Positions 1 through 31,442 are shown, counted from the stretch's first letter. The stretch is 64,000 nucleotides of DNA from Pisaster brevispinus (GCA_023634235.1 JAMKCF010000019.1:10247684-10311683), one strand, 5' to 3'. Program-made: numbers and translations. The notes: generated from the letters alone by a model not told the origin.

Positions 1-109
1 TCGAGGTGATGATGATAACTTTCATGATGCGGTTTAGGTCATATTACGATGGATGATCAGTAATGTCAAGCTTGAACCCTTTGATTGTTTGAGTTAACAG
101 GTCTGGAAT

Positions 110-260
110 TACAAGGAGGCCACAGAGGCCATGGCCTCTGTCGCTCTAGTCGCAGCCTTGGTGCCCCTTCAACAGTTTCCCACAAGTACTAAGACTTCCC
201 AAGTGCCCTGCGTAAATTGAAAATGGCCCTGAAAAAAGGCATCAGTGTCTCCTCTTGGTT
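110..260 (+). repeat. Dispersed repeat, GCCTTGGTGCCCC family, copy 1
   Basis: The sequence matches four other places in the window. The shared pattern is GGCCATGGCCTCTGTCGC, then CCTTGGTGCCCCTTCAACAG, then a TTTCCCACA segment and AAGTGCCC. The copies at 1865 and 12535 share the same order of blocks. No coding capacity is evident. Confidence 0.7.
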
Positions 261-1864
261 AAGACACGGAGCACCCTGAGCTTTCAGGGTGTCCCATGTC
301 AGAAGATTCTACAGACTTTGATGGAAAACTAGAGATTGATCTCTACACAAGATAAAGTCATTGACAAACAGAAAGTTTGAAGGCAACAAGGAATCTATGA
401 AAATATCCTGAAATGCAGACAACTCGCCATGCTCGCAGGCCTGACCACTATCCTCAAGGAGGTATGGCATGTATGGGGGGGGGGGGAGTATACATATGTG
501 CATGTCCACACCTGTATCTGTACTTGTATCAAATTCTGATAGTTCTAGTATGGGTTAAGGCGTCTCCTAGTCCGAGTCATTTTCTTGTTAAGTACTTGTT
601 AAGCCATGTCTAAAGGTCAACTTGAATGGTCTGTACATACATGTAGATCAATGAGCTAAAACCAATCACTAAGTCCAACATGAGGACACTTTTGCTATGT
701 ATGCTAAAAGGTGAAATCTGATTTAATTAATGTCGACAGACCTGCACAGGCATGACAGGGGGGATACTTGTTCCCCGGTACCCAGCATCATTTTTGGGTA
801 TAGTGGCTGTGGCTGTTCACCACGTTAACATCGGTTGCCTTTAGCAAAACCCTTAGCAGCAGCTGCAGCCGCACTGCCAATTCGGACCAGCTTTTGGATC
901 ATCAAAACAACATAGCTAACAACCTTACAACAAGGTGTACTTCCCTGTGCACTCTCCATGTATCCAGGTGTCAGTCAAAAACATACATTGAGCCTTCAAG
1001 CAAGACACAAACGCAAGCAATACCTTCCCTCCTCCCATGTGGATCTACCAAGAGACCTGTCCAAACAGTTCATCAAAACCCTGCCCTGTGATCCAAACCA
1101 AGACCTGGCAGTCCACCGAGACATACCCCTGAGCTATTCAAGGGCAGCCATGTTGTGAAGCCTCCACGCTTTCTTAAGAAACGGACACTTCACAGTTCCA
1201 GTAACTTCCTGCCTCAACTTGTTCAGTGCGTAATCTTATCAGCCAATTCACTCCACTCATCTCTGATTTACACTGTCAATCTACACATTATGGTACATGT
1301 ATATGTATTATGCATGGTTCTTCCCCTAGTGCTCTTACAGAGAGTCCACAGGGCTGATACAGGCGTACACTTCGGGACTCAAAGCAGAAAAAAAACTTCC
1401 AACTTCAATTCAAGAACAGTTTTGTAAAAGGTGCTTCAAATTAACTTTTGAGTTTTTCAATCTAACATTGAGCTACATATCAATCTAACCCACATACTTC
1501 AATTTGTAAATCTGTTATCTACTTTGAAAACTTCAATCTCTTAAGCCTCTTTCCACACATGATGGATGTCCCAGGAAATTTCCAGGAATATTCATCTTAC
1601 TTTTTCACACTTGAGCTGCTAGGCCTCGCAAACTCCTGGGAAAAGCCACTTCCCTGGAAGTAGCTACCCCTGCTTGGCCATGTTGGCAGTAAGGTTAAGA
1701 GAGGTAAACCCAGGGTAAAAAAAACGAGTGATCGTTTTTTCCCCAGAAAAATTACTTCAAGCGTGAAACAAACACAGGGGTGGGCTCATGGCTGTGGGGT
1801 TAAAAATTTCACAGGAATTTTCTGGGAATCGGCTCAGTAATGTGGAAAGGGCTTTACAAGCACT

Positions 1865-2030
1865 GGCCTGAAAATATACGTAGGCCATGGCCTCTGTTGC
1901 CCTAGTTTTGACCTTGGATCCCCATGAAAGGTTTCCCACAGACTTTAAGATTTTCCAATGGAAGTGCCCCTTGCAAGATGAAAACGGTCTTGCCATCTCA
2001 AAGATGAAATTTGGGGCTTGCAGGCATTAA
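1865..2030 (+). repeat. Dispersed repeat, GCCTTGGTGCCCC family, copy 2
   Basis: Opens with AGGCCATGGCCTCTGTTGCC and continues through GGTTTCCCACAGACTTTAAG, AAGTGCCCCTTGCAAGATGA and a GATGAAATTTGGGGCTTG tail. It is the longest member in the window. Confidence 0.7.
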
Positions 2031-2904
2031 AAAATGAACTAAGCAAAAACTAAGGGTATTTCAAATTCACTATTAAAATTTAACTATTTATTTGAAGCAA
2101 AATTTACGCGACCTACAAACTGACAAGAATGCAACGTTAACACAAATGCATGACAATTCCATCTGCGCATTCAAATTGTAATTTCTTTGTACATGTCATA
2201 CACGTAGCTCATAAATGACAAAATTATATTTTCTTTATGGCAAATCTTTACAGAAAAGTGGTAATATTGGCTAAAATGATTGAAGTGGTCACTGAAAGTA
2301 GCAAGGAGGGCCACTTTCTATTTGAACAGGCAGGAGAAACACTGTCAAACAATTGACGAGTCAACTGATCATACTCAATTACAATCGCCACTGACAGCCG
2401 ATAACACACACAACAGAGCTCACTAAGCTGGCTGCGTGTTAACTTATATTGACTTCCCGAGAGATTTCACCCATAAAATCTTCCCCCAAATCCCTCTCAA
2501 ATAATGTTTTTGATCGCTGTTGATGGTCCATGAAATTGCATCAGTCCCCCCAGGGGCTACGACACAGTACCTCTTGCAAGGCATCACACAATGCATTACA
2601 GTAACTACCCAAAGCTCCTTTAATACATGAGTGATGTTCACATTGCTGACAAAGGTGTCCCTTTGGAGGGATTGTTTCTATGGAGGACCGATGTCATGGG
2701 TTTAGTTTCACATCTTGGGAAGTGATTGTTTTGTCTCGGGGGTAATATACAAGACAGTGTACAGATGCAGTATATTTGGGGCATTTTCTTAGAGTATGGC
2801 TATTCATGAGTTGAATTCAAGATGCTGAAAACCAGGCTGTGAATATTTCATTGAAATAAAAAAAAATGTAGGTGTTCATCTTGTACATATTTTTTACATT
2901 TTGC

Positions 2905-3720
2905 CTTCATTTTGTATTCCCCCTTCCAATTCTTTTTGACCCACCCTCCCAAATCTTTGATTTTCAAAACCTAAACCCCTTTTTAATAGTTGAAAACCGC
3001 ACACTTTTTATTTTATTTTCTTTGACCCAACCACATACATTTTTAAAGCAAAGAGAGAAAAACACAAAATTTGTAATCATTGATACTTCAGAATGGCTCC
3101 TGTACAGGTGAACTTGTTTCTCTTTTGAAAACAAAATTCCCACAAGAGTTGTCCATTTCCTTTAACCAATATTTTTGGAAAAGAAAGATTTCCACTCTGA
3201 TGGAAGGTGGAAATCTGTACTTGAGGCTACCTACATGTATCATCTTCACCACTGCCATGATCCCTTTGGGCTCAGTTACAGTACGCCCTAATTTCTTTTC
3301 TTCTTTGTATTGTTGTATACATTGACTTTATTTCCCCTTCAAATTCTTTTTGACCCAATCTCTGATTTAAAGACACCTTTTTTTTAATTGAAAATCAAAT
3401 TTAGATTTTCATTTCTTTTCTTTGACCTAGCCCTACACATTCTCAAGGAAAAGGGAGAGAAAATAAGCTCACACAATTTAAAATTATTGATACTTCTGAA
3501 TGGCTCCTGTGTACAGGTGAACTTGTTTCGCTTAATTGAAAACAGAATTCCCACCAGTTTTCCCCCTTTCCTTTAAACCGATCTTTTGGGACAGAAAGAC
3601 TTCCACTCTGAGAGGAGGAGTGGAAATCTTTCCAGCCTTGAGGCTACCTATCATCTTCATCACTGCCATGATCCCTCTGGGCTCAGTTATAGTATGCCCC
3701 AATTTCTTTTCTACACGATG
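2905..3720. repeat. Two-copy tandem duplication of a 0.4 kb unit
   Basis: Unit 1 (about 2905-3308) and unit 2 (about 3309-3720) align along their length. Both contain TTCTTTTTGACCCA, GATACTTC.GAATGGCTCCTG, ACAGGTGAACTTGTTTC, TTTCCACTCTGA or CTTCCACTCTGA, GAGGCTACCTA, CACTGCCATGATCCCT and GGGCTCAGTTA blocks. They are clearly diverged, so the duplication is not recent. No open reading frame is conserved between the units. Confidence 0.75.
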
Positions 3721-5807
3721 TACACACATCAGGCTTCGTCGCAGGCTTACAATCCCATGGATTCCACTTGCAAGAAAAGTCAATGCTTTCCAGTACGTCT
3801 TTAGGACAAGACAAGACAGAATGGTAAGATGACAAAATCCCTTCTGGCAACTACGAATCTCATCCAGCCTCCCCTCCTCCCCTCACTTGCTAACTCATCT
3901 CCATTTCAAAGTTTTTCTGATAAAAATAGTCCTTTCTATAACCAAAAAGTCTTCTTCATGTTTTGATCTTCAGTCTGACTTTGTTTTCCCTGTAGAGTAA
4001 TCTTATCTCATAGGTATGACTTACATACATGTACTGTAGTAGGAAGTGTTGGCAAATCACAGCCCAAGTACACAATGTAACTGGTTTGCCTAGTCTAGGT
4101 TATTTTAGATGACAAAATGCGATGGAATCAGTCAGAGTTGAAAGACAGATATTCAGAGTTCCTTTCCCATTTCGTCACCATTTTCACTTCCATCAAAATT
4201 CATAAAATTTTGCAAATGTTTACACATCTTGCATATTGTCTTTGACATCAACAATACCTCAAAGTTTCACATTTTAAGATTCATTAAGTTTTGACATTTT
4301 TTTTTTTACACATCTTGGATGTTTTCATTGACATGAACAATGCATCAAATGTACACATCTTCATGTGTTAGTTTTATGATTACAATGTACACTAATATTA
4401 ACATAATTGATAGGCACATGACAACATCTTAAATTTACATTAGAGTCTTCACAAAGAGACACACTCCAACTTTTTTTCCTCCAATGATGTCCCAACAAGT
4501 TCTCTAGGTTTTGAGTTTTTATAAGTGACAATTTGCATGACCTACATGTTGGTAAGTTCACAGTTGTTATATAAAGTGCCACTTTGCACTGTTTTTTTAC
4601 AACCAATAATACGTTGTTATGCAGCGCTTTATCTAGGGGGGGGGGGGTCTCACAGAGCTTTGATGCTTCTAAGACAGTTATGTTAAGTTTTCAACTTTGA
4701 GACCCATTTATGGATGGGTTTACAAGTTGATGCAGGGCAATCTCACAAAGAGAAACTCTTATTTAATAATTCTACTACTCACTTACAAAAGGTGCTACAT
4801 GTCTCAAAAGTCTCTCAAACAATGATTTCCAAAATATTTTAACTTCAAAGTGCAATTTTCTCAAAACCTTAAAGTTTGGACGTGGTGGCTAAAGCGTCTC
4901 TGTGTGAAAAAAAGTGATGGTTTGTTTAGTTATTTTTAATGCTACGGAATCGTGTTTTAAAAAAATAATTTTGTTGACATCATGTTTAGAATACACACAC
5001 GTGTATGGGAGTCGGTGTCATATTGGCAAGTTTCGTCACGTTGGTTTGCGTACTAGGCCAATACAATATCCCAAAGAAACCGTTCGGCTGTTGGGTCTCA
5101 AAACCAAATAAAAATAAACTGAAGGCAAGGGGTCATATTTCCACCCAAAGTGCAACGATCATCAAGAAGCCTGCGCCGCGTCGGAATGTTTAGGGTGTCG
5201 ATAAATTTCTCTCTTTAGGGAGGACGATATCCATATATATGCACCCATGTTGGACATCAGGGACTCACAAAAGCCGTCTGAAAACATCTGCCTGATGGTT
5301 GTTCACCCTCCGACACCATCCCAGCAGTTTGATTAAAATTGAATTCTTACACAAAGGTTAGGACGGTGGTGAAAATGAACACTTCCAACGTCAACTTTAA
5401 TCTGCACTTTTGAAAAGGTTTGTGGGTTTACCCGAGGAAAAGCATGAACTTAAAAAAAAGAAGTAAAATACTACTAATCAATATGCCATCCGGCCCTATA
5501 TTTGTGGCAGTCATGGACAAATCATTAAATACTATTGAAAACATGTAGGCTTTCATGTAGGCTTTCAGAAAAGAGCATACGACTGTTACAGTACATATGC
5601 GTTTTCTGTAAACAAAACAGCATCTTAAAATCATTAAGGCTCTCACGTTTTAAGAAAACAGCACAGGACTGTTACATTAGCTGTTTAGTTTGCATCCGGA
5701 ATAAAGAATATTATTTGTGATTTACCCATACACCGATTTGTGTTTAAAAGTACTGTATACTCGTTACTTTCCCAGAGTCCCTAAAAAAAATCCAAAGGCA
5801 TATTACT

Positions 5808-5890
5808 CAGGTGCGATTCGAACCCATGATCTTTGCCATTCTAGAGCAGATTATATCATACCCCTAGACCACCGAGCTCTCCCATAAGCT
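5808..5890 (-). mobile_element. tRNA-derived SINE fragment (family 2)
   Basis: Read on the minus strand it holds an A-box-like region near GAGCTCGGTGGTC and a B box GGGTTCGAATC. A related copy sits at 19510. It lacks a full cloverleaf, so it is a SINE or tRNA pseudogene rather than a working tRNA. Confidence 0.6.
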
Positions 5891-5929
5891 GGTACTTGCC
5901 TCTAGCTACAGAGCAATGTCCCTTGAGTG

Positions 5930-6420
5930 ATAAACAATACTGGGATCCTTCCTCACTCTTACAAGATCCGACACCAAGTAAAAACTCAACACCCAAAGTG
6001 TTGGACTCTGATTATGGTGGATGCATTTATGATGGCCGGTCCCAAACTCTGGAACCAATTGCCAATTCAAATCAGAAGTATTGATTCTTTAAACATGTTA
6101 AACATTTTTAAATGTCAACTGAAAAGCTTTTACATATAACTTTGCCTAACCTTTTAGAGTTTGTCATATTTTGGGTATCTCTTTTTCAAATTTTCTTGTA
6201 TGTTTTTAGAATTTGTAAACATGTACTGTAAATTTGTAATGCTCCTTCACTGCTTCAGTAAAAATTCTCTTGCTGTATTTTTATTGTTCTAGTGTGTACT
6301 GTAAATGTCAGTGGTTTTATGTATTTTTTATTGATACACTGTCATGCGCCTTTGAACAGCCTTGTCTGGAATTGGTGCATTATAAATAAAATTATTAATA
6401 TTATTATTATTATACAAATC
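5930..6420 (+). mobile_element. 3' end of a non-LTR retrotransposon (CR1/L2-like)
   Basis: The frame around 6030-6139 reads GPKLWNQLPIQIRSIDSLNM ... IFKCQLKSFYI. This is the usual C-terminal tail motif (WN.LP..IR....F...LK..L) of CR1/L2/RTE-type reverse-transcriptase ORFs. It is followed by a 3' tail ending GGTGCATTATAAATAAAATT and an (ATT)n repeat. Strongly 5'-truncated. Confidence 0.7.
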
Positions 6421-8879
6421 ATGGTCAGTTAACCAGTAGTCATCCGGCAAACGGAATCAAACAAAACATGCTGTTGGATTATGAGGCTTTGGGGGTGGTT
6501 ATTGGTTAGGGTAAAGTATTGTATTTTCTAGATAAGTAAGTGAAGTTGCAACTGCAACCTCATAAAAAAATAAACAAACAGAATAAAAGGAGGGGGGGGG
6601 GGTGTCACTAAAAGAAAGAAAGAAGGAAACTTGGCGCAAAAAGACAAACGCCCAGAGCAAACTAATCTACAGGTGATGCATTTCCATTGAACTGGGTGTT
6701 GCTCTCGTTCCATTCTCGCATCAATGCTATTCCAAGGGGTGCTAGTTCACGGCAAACTTGCTTAGAGATAAATTTCCGCTTCGTCGGTTTCCCATCATTT
6801 CTCGCATGACGTTGCAAACTCATCAGGGCGGTAATGCGAAAGCCAATAAAATGATTGGGATCAGAGAGAACAGAAGTGTAGCAGGGGGGGGGGGACACCA
6901 TTGGTGAAATACCCAGGGACCAGCAGATGGTTCAAGCAGAGGCACTTCATTGATTTCATCCACTGCAAACAAGAATCCTGTACAGAAGGACTCTGAGGGG
7001 ACTTGTGTAATGGAATGATGCTACAGTATTCACCCACAGCATCCACTCAGTGCAGGGCATACTGGGGAGCCCTCATGCAGGCTATAGGAATGTGTTCCAC
7101 AAACATTACTGCACATGTATGCACATAAGAAAGACATTCACCCCACCTGAGAATACTACACAACACAAGGATGTACTAATTATTAACACAAGTACAGAAA
7201 TACGAGGAGAGAGCTCTCCTCCTATTTCTTCAAATGAAGGTCTGGATTCGTTTGAGATTTGGCTTCAAGTTCTCATCTACACAGGACGTATGTGTTAATG
7301 TTAATTCATACATGTAGCTCAACAAACTGCTCACCTTAAACATTTAAACTAGTAAGGAGAGCCATTTGCACTCCTCAGAACCAAACTTCATGCATTAGTC
7401 TAAAAAGTGAAATTCAAACACGTTTTCTGACAGTTCGTAATGTTTAATCTAAGCATGAACAAGTAAGTACCACTGACGTTTCAACCGAATTGCAGGATTA
7501 GATCGGCGGATTCTTAATCTTGCAACATAGCCTAATCAAAGCAAATAAATGCCACATCAGTAGTGAATTTCCAACTGTTAACAAAAATGTTCCTAGATTT
7601 TTAAGGAGTGGTATTTCTTGCACTCCTCAGACAAGATTAAGGAGTGCAGAGGAGAGCGATTGCACTCACTCTTCCTACAAAAAGATGGTCTGAACTTCCA
7701 GATCAAGTACATTGAACTTTCAAGAGAACCAAGACATAACGACCCTTTATGAAAGACTGAGGACATCGGCATGTTTCAATGTACTGTATACAGGTATAGG
7801 ATATGTAGTTGTCATGGTTTTAACATGATCGACACAAAGGACAAATGAAGAGTGATTTTCATCCAACAGTCTTCTTTACACCATGTGTCTTGTGGTTGTT
7901 TAACACGCCAGTTTTTCCCTGGATGCATGTCAGGAGATGTGACTTTTATATTTTTGGACGACCGGAACACAGGTTGCATGCACAGAGCATGCATTCACCG
8001 TGCAATGCTTCATTTCAGCCGCACAAAGAGGACAGGTGGCGGTGGAAATAATGCTAACATTCTACATTTATGTGGGGGTTAGTGTGTAATTCACGACCCC
8101 AGGCCTTTTGTCCTTTTGTTGTAAGAGGAGAATTATGTGGCATCAAGAGGTTTCCACCACTGCATACCGTTGTATTTCGGCTCAATGAAAGTAAGTCCAA
8201 GCAGACCCAAATTCCAGCCTTGGTTCCAGCCATAGACCCAAATAGCAGTCATTTCTAACAACCAAAGTTTTGCAATTCATAAAGTAATACATCCCCGTGC
8301 TTCAAGGAGAATCTTTGTTCCCTTGGCTTTGTCAAGTCTGGGTTTCTTCTTGCCAGCGGTGCTCTCAAAATAATTCCGGCAATTCCAAGAAACCAATCCC
8401 ATCAAGGGGAAGTGAAAAAATGGAAGATCCAAGGCAAAAATCCTTCTAAAACACATTTAGTTGGATCACGTCACACTTACGCACCACATGAATGTTTCAA
8501 AACCTCATCTAACAAGTACACAATGCAACATTAAGAAGATTGCACAGGGAGCAGTTTGTGAATGAGCTCATAGCAGCCAGATTGTCCACAAAAGCCTAAA
8601 GCCACTGCATCACCAAAAGCACACGTACATGTACATTGGGAGCTTGGGACAATCTTAGCAACCTTGGTGACTGTGTGAGTTTGACAAACGAGACTGATCA
8701 AACATGAATCAATTTAATTCTCCAAACAGGCACGCTAAAAACTCAAGGACTGATTTCCCACAATACCGGAAAAACGGGATGAAAATAAAATTGACTACTG
8801 AATCAGAAGTCACAGACTTCTACCAAACAGGCATGACAAGGGCGGCTGTCTTAACATACTTTACTGATGACAACCACGA

Positions 8880-9076
8880 CCCAATTTCATAGAGCTGCTT
8901 AAGCACAAAAAGTAGCTCAGCATCACAAAATTGTGCTTACCAGATTAGGGTTAACAGCCAAATACCACATCGCGAGTAATGTACATTCTTTGACCGGTAA
9001 ACCTGCTTATTTTTTGCTCAGCTGGAAACTGTTCAGCAAAAATGCTCGACTTAAGCAGCTCTATGAAATTAGGCCA
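8880..9076. mobile_element. Palindromic MITE (CCAATTTCATAGAGCTGCTTAAGCA termini)
   Basis: The left end CCAATTTCATAGAGCTGCTT is the reverse complement of the right end (AAGCAGCTCTATGAAATTAGG, one mismatch). The two arms run inward for about 25 bases each, with AAGCACAAAAAGT near the left end. A second copy is at 10874. Confidence 0.75.
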
Positions 9077-9199
9077 AGAACAGAAAATCCGTGGCCCCCA
9101 AGTGTATTGAAGGAGCTGATAGTTGAGGAATCCAGTACATTCAAAAGATGAATAAGATGAACGATTTGCCTCATTCTTCTCCCTCAGTGATTTCTATAC

Positions 9200-9410
9200 T
9201 TGGTTTCATTGGATAGCCAGCTCTAGGGAATGGAACAAACTCCCCGCTCACATCAGAGATTATTCTTCAATTCAGATATTCAAAAAACTTTTCAAAATCT
9301 TCCTCTTTTCTATTTTTGTTTTAAAGCTTCTGCTATAGGCTCTGGGTTCACTATGAAGCGCTTTGATCTTGTTGAAGGCGATATATAAATACCCATTATT
9401 ATTTTTATTT
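9200..9410 (+). mobile_element. 3' end of a second LINE copy
   Basis: The frame near 9225-9330 reads REWNKLPAHIRDYSSIQIFK then KLFKIFLF, the same C-terminal LINE tail motif as at 6030. The tail GAAGCGCTTTGATCTTGTTG followed by GGCGATATATAAATACCCAT and AT-rich repeats is typical of CR1/L2 3' ends. Confidence 0.7.
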
Positions 9411-10329
9411 TAAAAATGTTTTTGGCGTTTTTACAGACGGAGAAACATAGATTGAAATCTCTTTGCTGATAGGACATTAAATCTCTCACTCATGAAAACA
9501 AATAATGTATCCGATGAACATTATGCTCTACCACACGAGGGCGACATTTGCCAGATAAACTCTGTTGTCAAACACTTTTCCACAGGAATCAACTACATGC
9601 ATGTACCCTGCTTTGGAGTAGGAGAGCAAGAACTTGGTTTAGAATACCAAGTGTTCATCTGTCCCTAACAAAATTGCATCAAGTGTGAATTGAACTTAGT
9701 TTATAAAAGACACTAATTACTCACACGCTGACAACATTGAGTCAAATTAGTGTTTACAAAATTGTAGTACATGTACATGTACAAAGCAATGAAAAGGAAT
9801 GTATACATTAATACTTAAGGTCAGTATGTAGGAAACAAATTGGAGAAAATTACTTTTGTTCTCCCAGTTGGACAGACAATTTTTTTTTTTAAAGATGGAC
9901 AAGCATGGACAAGTGACAGGTTGACAGCTATGGATCACTTAATCAATTAAAGAAATTAAAGAAATTTGACAAACAAGTTGGATGGCAGTGGGGTTCAGGA
10001 TTCTACCCAGATGCACAAGCTATATGTACGCACTCAAAAATTAAAAAACATAAATTTAAAAAAATGCTCTAGATTGCTCAGAAGAGCTTTTAAAACCAAA
10101 CATAAACATCAAATAAATAACATTCAGAGAGGGTCTCATTTCAATTCAGTGCGCTTCAGCTAAACTTGTCAAACTTGGCTCCAGAATCCCCCCAAGTTTT
10201 GAAAAATCCTGGAGAGAACCCTGGGATCTCCCAGACTTTGCTTCCCCCTGGAGATTGCCAGGTAGTTTGAAAAGAGGCTCTAGAGAAATGGAACATTTTA
10301 TTCTTGCTCCCTGACCAATCTTAATTCAT

Positions 10330-29126
<18,797 letters not shown>

Positions 29127-29848
29127 AACGAATTCGGTTTCTTCTGGCTCCTTCGTACATAAAGTATTCCACTATTAAACTTAAATAATAACACCACCAG
29201 AGTACAGCTTAGCTTACATAACACGGTCAGTTGACAATGGAAAAATGAATTGAAAAAAAGTTTGCACTGTTTGTGTTTTGGTGGACTCGACGAGTTTAGT
29301 TTTCATTAACCTCCTGCAAAACATATCGACTTCATAACATAAGAAATGTACTCCGTGCGCTTTTTTGTAGCATTGCGCGTCACAAACCGTGAAACAATTT
29401 GCCTTAATGTTTTGGCTTTTTCCCCCAACAAATATTGAGTACGACCACAATACACTATATAACACTGCCAGAAAATAATTGCAGACAGATTTCCACTGAC
29501 CCTGACTCCGATGTGTACATTTAATCTTACCTAAATGTTTTATTACATCTTATTTCATTGGTCAAAATTATACGCAGAGTATGGAGCTACTCGAGTCATT
29601 TAGCCAATAAACTACTGCCACATATAGCATTTATATAGTCTAGTACCCAGAACAGAATGTAACCAGACTATTATTACGCTAACCTACCTTGTAGTTACCT
29701 ACAGAGGGCGGGAGTGTTGTTCAACGTGTGTGTGTGTGTGTGTTTGTCACGCTGCGTGTAACAAACACCGATCTCTATATACTGTCAGTATATAGAGATC
29801 GGTGGTAACAAACAACACACGACTAAAGTTGGGACAGTTCGAAGCATA
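29127..29848. promoter_or_regulatory. Likely SEL1L promoter and 5' UTR, possibly bidirectional
   Basis: This 0.7 kb lies between the SEL1L start codon and a possible divergent gene. CCAAT words on the minus strand occur near 29556, and TATATAG near 29455. A (GT)n run (29727-29743) and a hairpin insertion (29766-29804) are also here. No canonical ER-stress element (CCAAT-N9-CCACG) was seen. Assignment is by position. Confidence 0.35.
29766..29804. mobile_element. 39-bp perfect hairpin insertion with 8-bp target duplication
   Basis: Two 19-base arms starting CACCGATCTCTATATACTG are perfect reverse complements around a single T. The element is flanked by the direct repeat GTAACAAA at 29758-29765 and 29805-29812. 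An 8-bp duplication is the hallmark of hAT-type transposition. See the sister element at 31470. Confidence 0.75.
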
Positions 29849-30229
29849 ATGGATCCCGACAAAACGATTGAGGCTTATCTCCTAAACTTCAGCTGGATGT
29901 AAAACTACTGGTCGGGGTAAGTAAAACATACCTGAGTGTGTTTATGAATGAGATGAACGAATGACAGACTTGATAAAGTAAGAGTAAATAAAAGGCTACT
30001 TAGTACTTACTTGTGTTTTTTTACAACAAAGAAAGTCAAAGTTTCTAATCCAAATTCCAAGTCTTCTCTACTGAAACTGAGACGAGTTCGAACCCACGAA
30101 AACCACCGCCGTTGGGCTATAAACGTGCAGACAGACTCTCGACCCATGCCACTTGGGTCTGGGTTCGACAATTTGTTCGACGACAAACCCAAAATTCATC
30201 TCTTTCTTGCCGAAGAAGAATTAACATAA
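29849..30229 (+). CDS. Possible small divergent two-exon gene, apparently frameshifted
   Basis: I do not recognise it. Exon 1 (29849-29916) starts MDPDKTIEAYLL and ends at a strong GTAAGT donor. After codon 11 the natural reading moves to another frame, which gives KLQLDVKLLVG up to the donor. One missing base (68 nt instead of 69) would explain this. Exon 2 (30032-30229), entered in phase 0 at a weak acceptor, reads KVKVSNPNSKSSLLKLRRVR and ends FDDKPKIHLFLAEEELT stop. The predicted length is about 88 residues, hydrophilic, with no signal or membrane segment. It is head-to-head with SEL1L, 0.7 kb away. It could be a pseudogene, an assembly error, or chance. Confidence 0.3.
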
Positions 30230-30373
30230 CACCTTTTTTTGTCCATGTTGTTCGTATACACGGGATGGACAACGCGCAAGCGCGACCAGCATATCGGCAC
30301 TATGGACCAATCAAAACACGGCAAAAGCTTACGTCACTGTACAGGTGTTTTGTGCAACCATAGTTATATATAG

Positions 30374-30392
30374 GAACTAGAGGGCGCACTAG
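30374..30392 (+). promoter_or_regulatory. CTCF-like motif (ACTAGAGGGCGC)
   Basis: GAACTAGAGGGCGCACTAG resembles the CTCF core CCRSTAGRGGGCGC. A related sequence lies inverted at 31939-31957, within a longer shared stretch (TTATATA..TAGGAACTA.AGGGCGCACTAG), so it may be part of a repeat. Confidence 0.35.
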
Positions 30393-30416
30393 CCTGTTAC
30401 GCGCACAGACATAATA

Positions 30417-31442
30417 ATACCTATAGACGGACAGCAGGGGGCGCTAAACTGAAATTTTGGACTTTCTCAAACTATGGGCGGAAGTGAAGACGCGTCAACA
30501 CTTTTTGTACACGTTTAGGCATAGCCGCGAGGCAGTGGTCCCGTTTTCATGGACTTTTTCTGAATTTACAGGAGATATTGACGCGATGATGGATTGTAAA
30601 TTAAGTGATGGAATTTAAGGAAATTCTTGTAATAACTGGAGTCGTCAAAAAAGTTGTTTAATTAACTTTTGCTGATTTGGGGGAGGAAATCGTAAAAATG
30701 TGTAAACAAAATTATTATACATATAGCCTAGGCCAAGGCCTACAGGACTGTCACTTTCTACACGTTTGTGTCGTTTTCATTGTTAAAATCTAGTTTTTAC
30801 CTTGAAATTTAAGAAACCACACTTCATGAACATTCACAGCCGTTTACAATGTTGGGCGTTGAGGTTTAACCGTATAAAACGTCGTTTCTATAACTTCATT
30901 TTCGGGAAATAACCCTTGGACTTGCTCTATAACACAACGTTGTGCACACTTCGGCCCGCCTTGCATGCATGCCTTCGGCACGTTTTGCGTACGCTCGCGT
31001 GGAATGCACTTCAAACAATCGCGTATATCAGTAGCACGTTAATCTATAGGCGGTACGCGTCATCAGCGTCCGCGCAAAACACGCACCGACGCGCACTTTG
31101 GCCGGAAAGTGTTTGACGAACGAATTTTTGTTGATACGAAGAATAATTCCATCTACTTTTATCGATTTGGAGAAAGTTCAGTAAAAAGAGGAGAAACGGC
31201 AAACAACTAACGTGAGAAAAGGTATCTAGTTGTTGATTAAACATTGTTTCCAAGTCTGTTGGTGATTTTTTCACCCTTAAAACACACATTTTCTATCATC
31301 ATCCACCCGCTCGCCAATTGCTTTACACGTGTTTTTGCTTGCGTTTTCGCGGATTTTGCCCATAGTTTGGGTATGGTCGGGTACTTTCAAAATTACGGTA
31401 TCCAGACGTTGATTTCCATAGGTGCTGTCGGTCTATAGGTAT
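30417..31442. mobile_element. 1.0 kb TA-flanked inverted-repeat DNA transposon, non-autonomous
   Basis: The left end ATACCTATAGACGGACAGCA and the reverse complement of the right end differ at one base in 20. Both are flanked by TA, as for Tc1/mariner-like insertion. Further in, both arms carry AATTTTG and CAAACTATGGGC in the same order, so the inverted repeats extend roughly 70-140 bp with decay. No transposase frame is visible. The left arm carries AGCAGGGGGCGCT, a CTCF-like core. Confidence 0.6.

Noticed and set aside
309..509. Minus-strand frame with YLLEDSGQACEHGELSAF
   Set aside because: Looked for continuation of SEL1L; no Sel1 repeat pattern, no conserved splice frame, and it starts in a poly-G tract.
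3532..3832. Possible SEL1L C-terminal exon (minus strand GIMAVMKMIGSL)
   Set aside because: Superficial likeness to a hydrophobic helix only. No conserved flanking residues, and the same block is repeated at 3240.
29127..30400. ER-stress response element upstream of SEL1L
   Set aside because: Searched for CCAAT-N9-CCACG and ATTGG-N-CCACG on both strands and found none. ACGTCACT near 30331 is only a partial CRE/UPRE match and 1.2 kb away.
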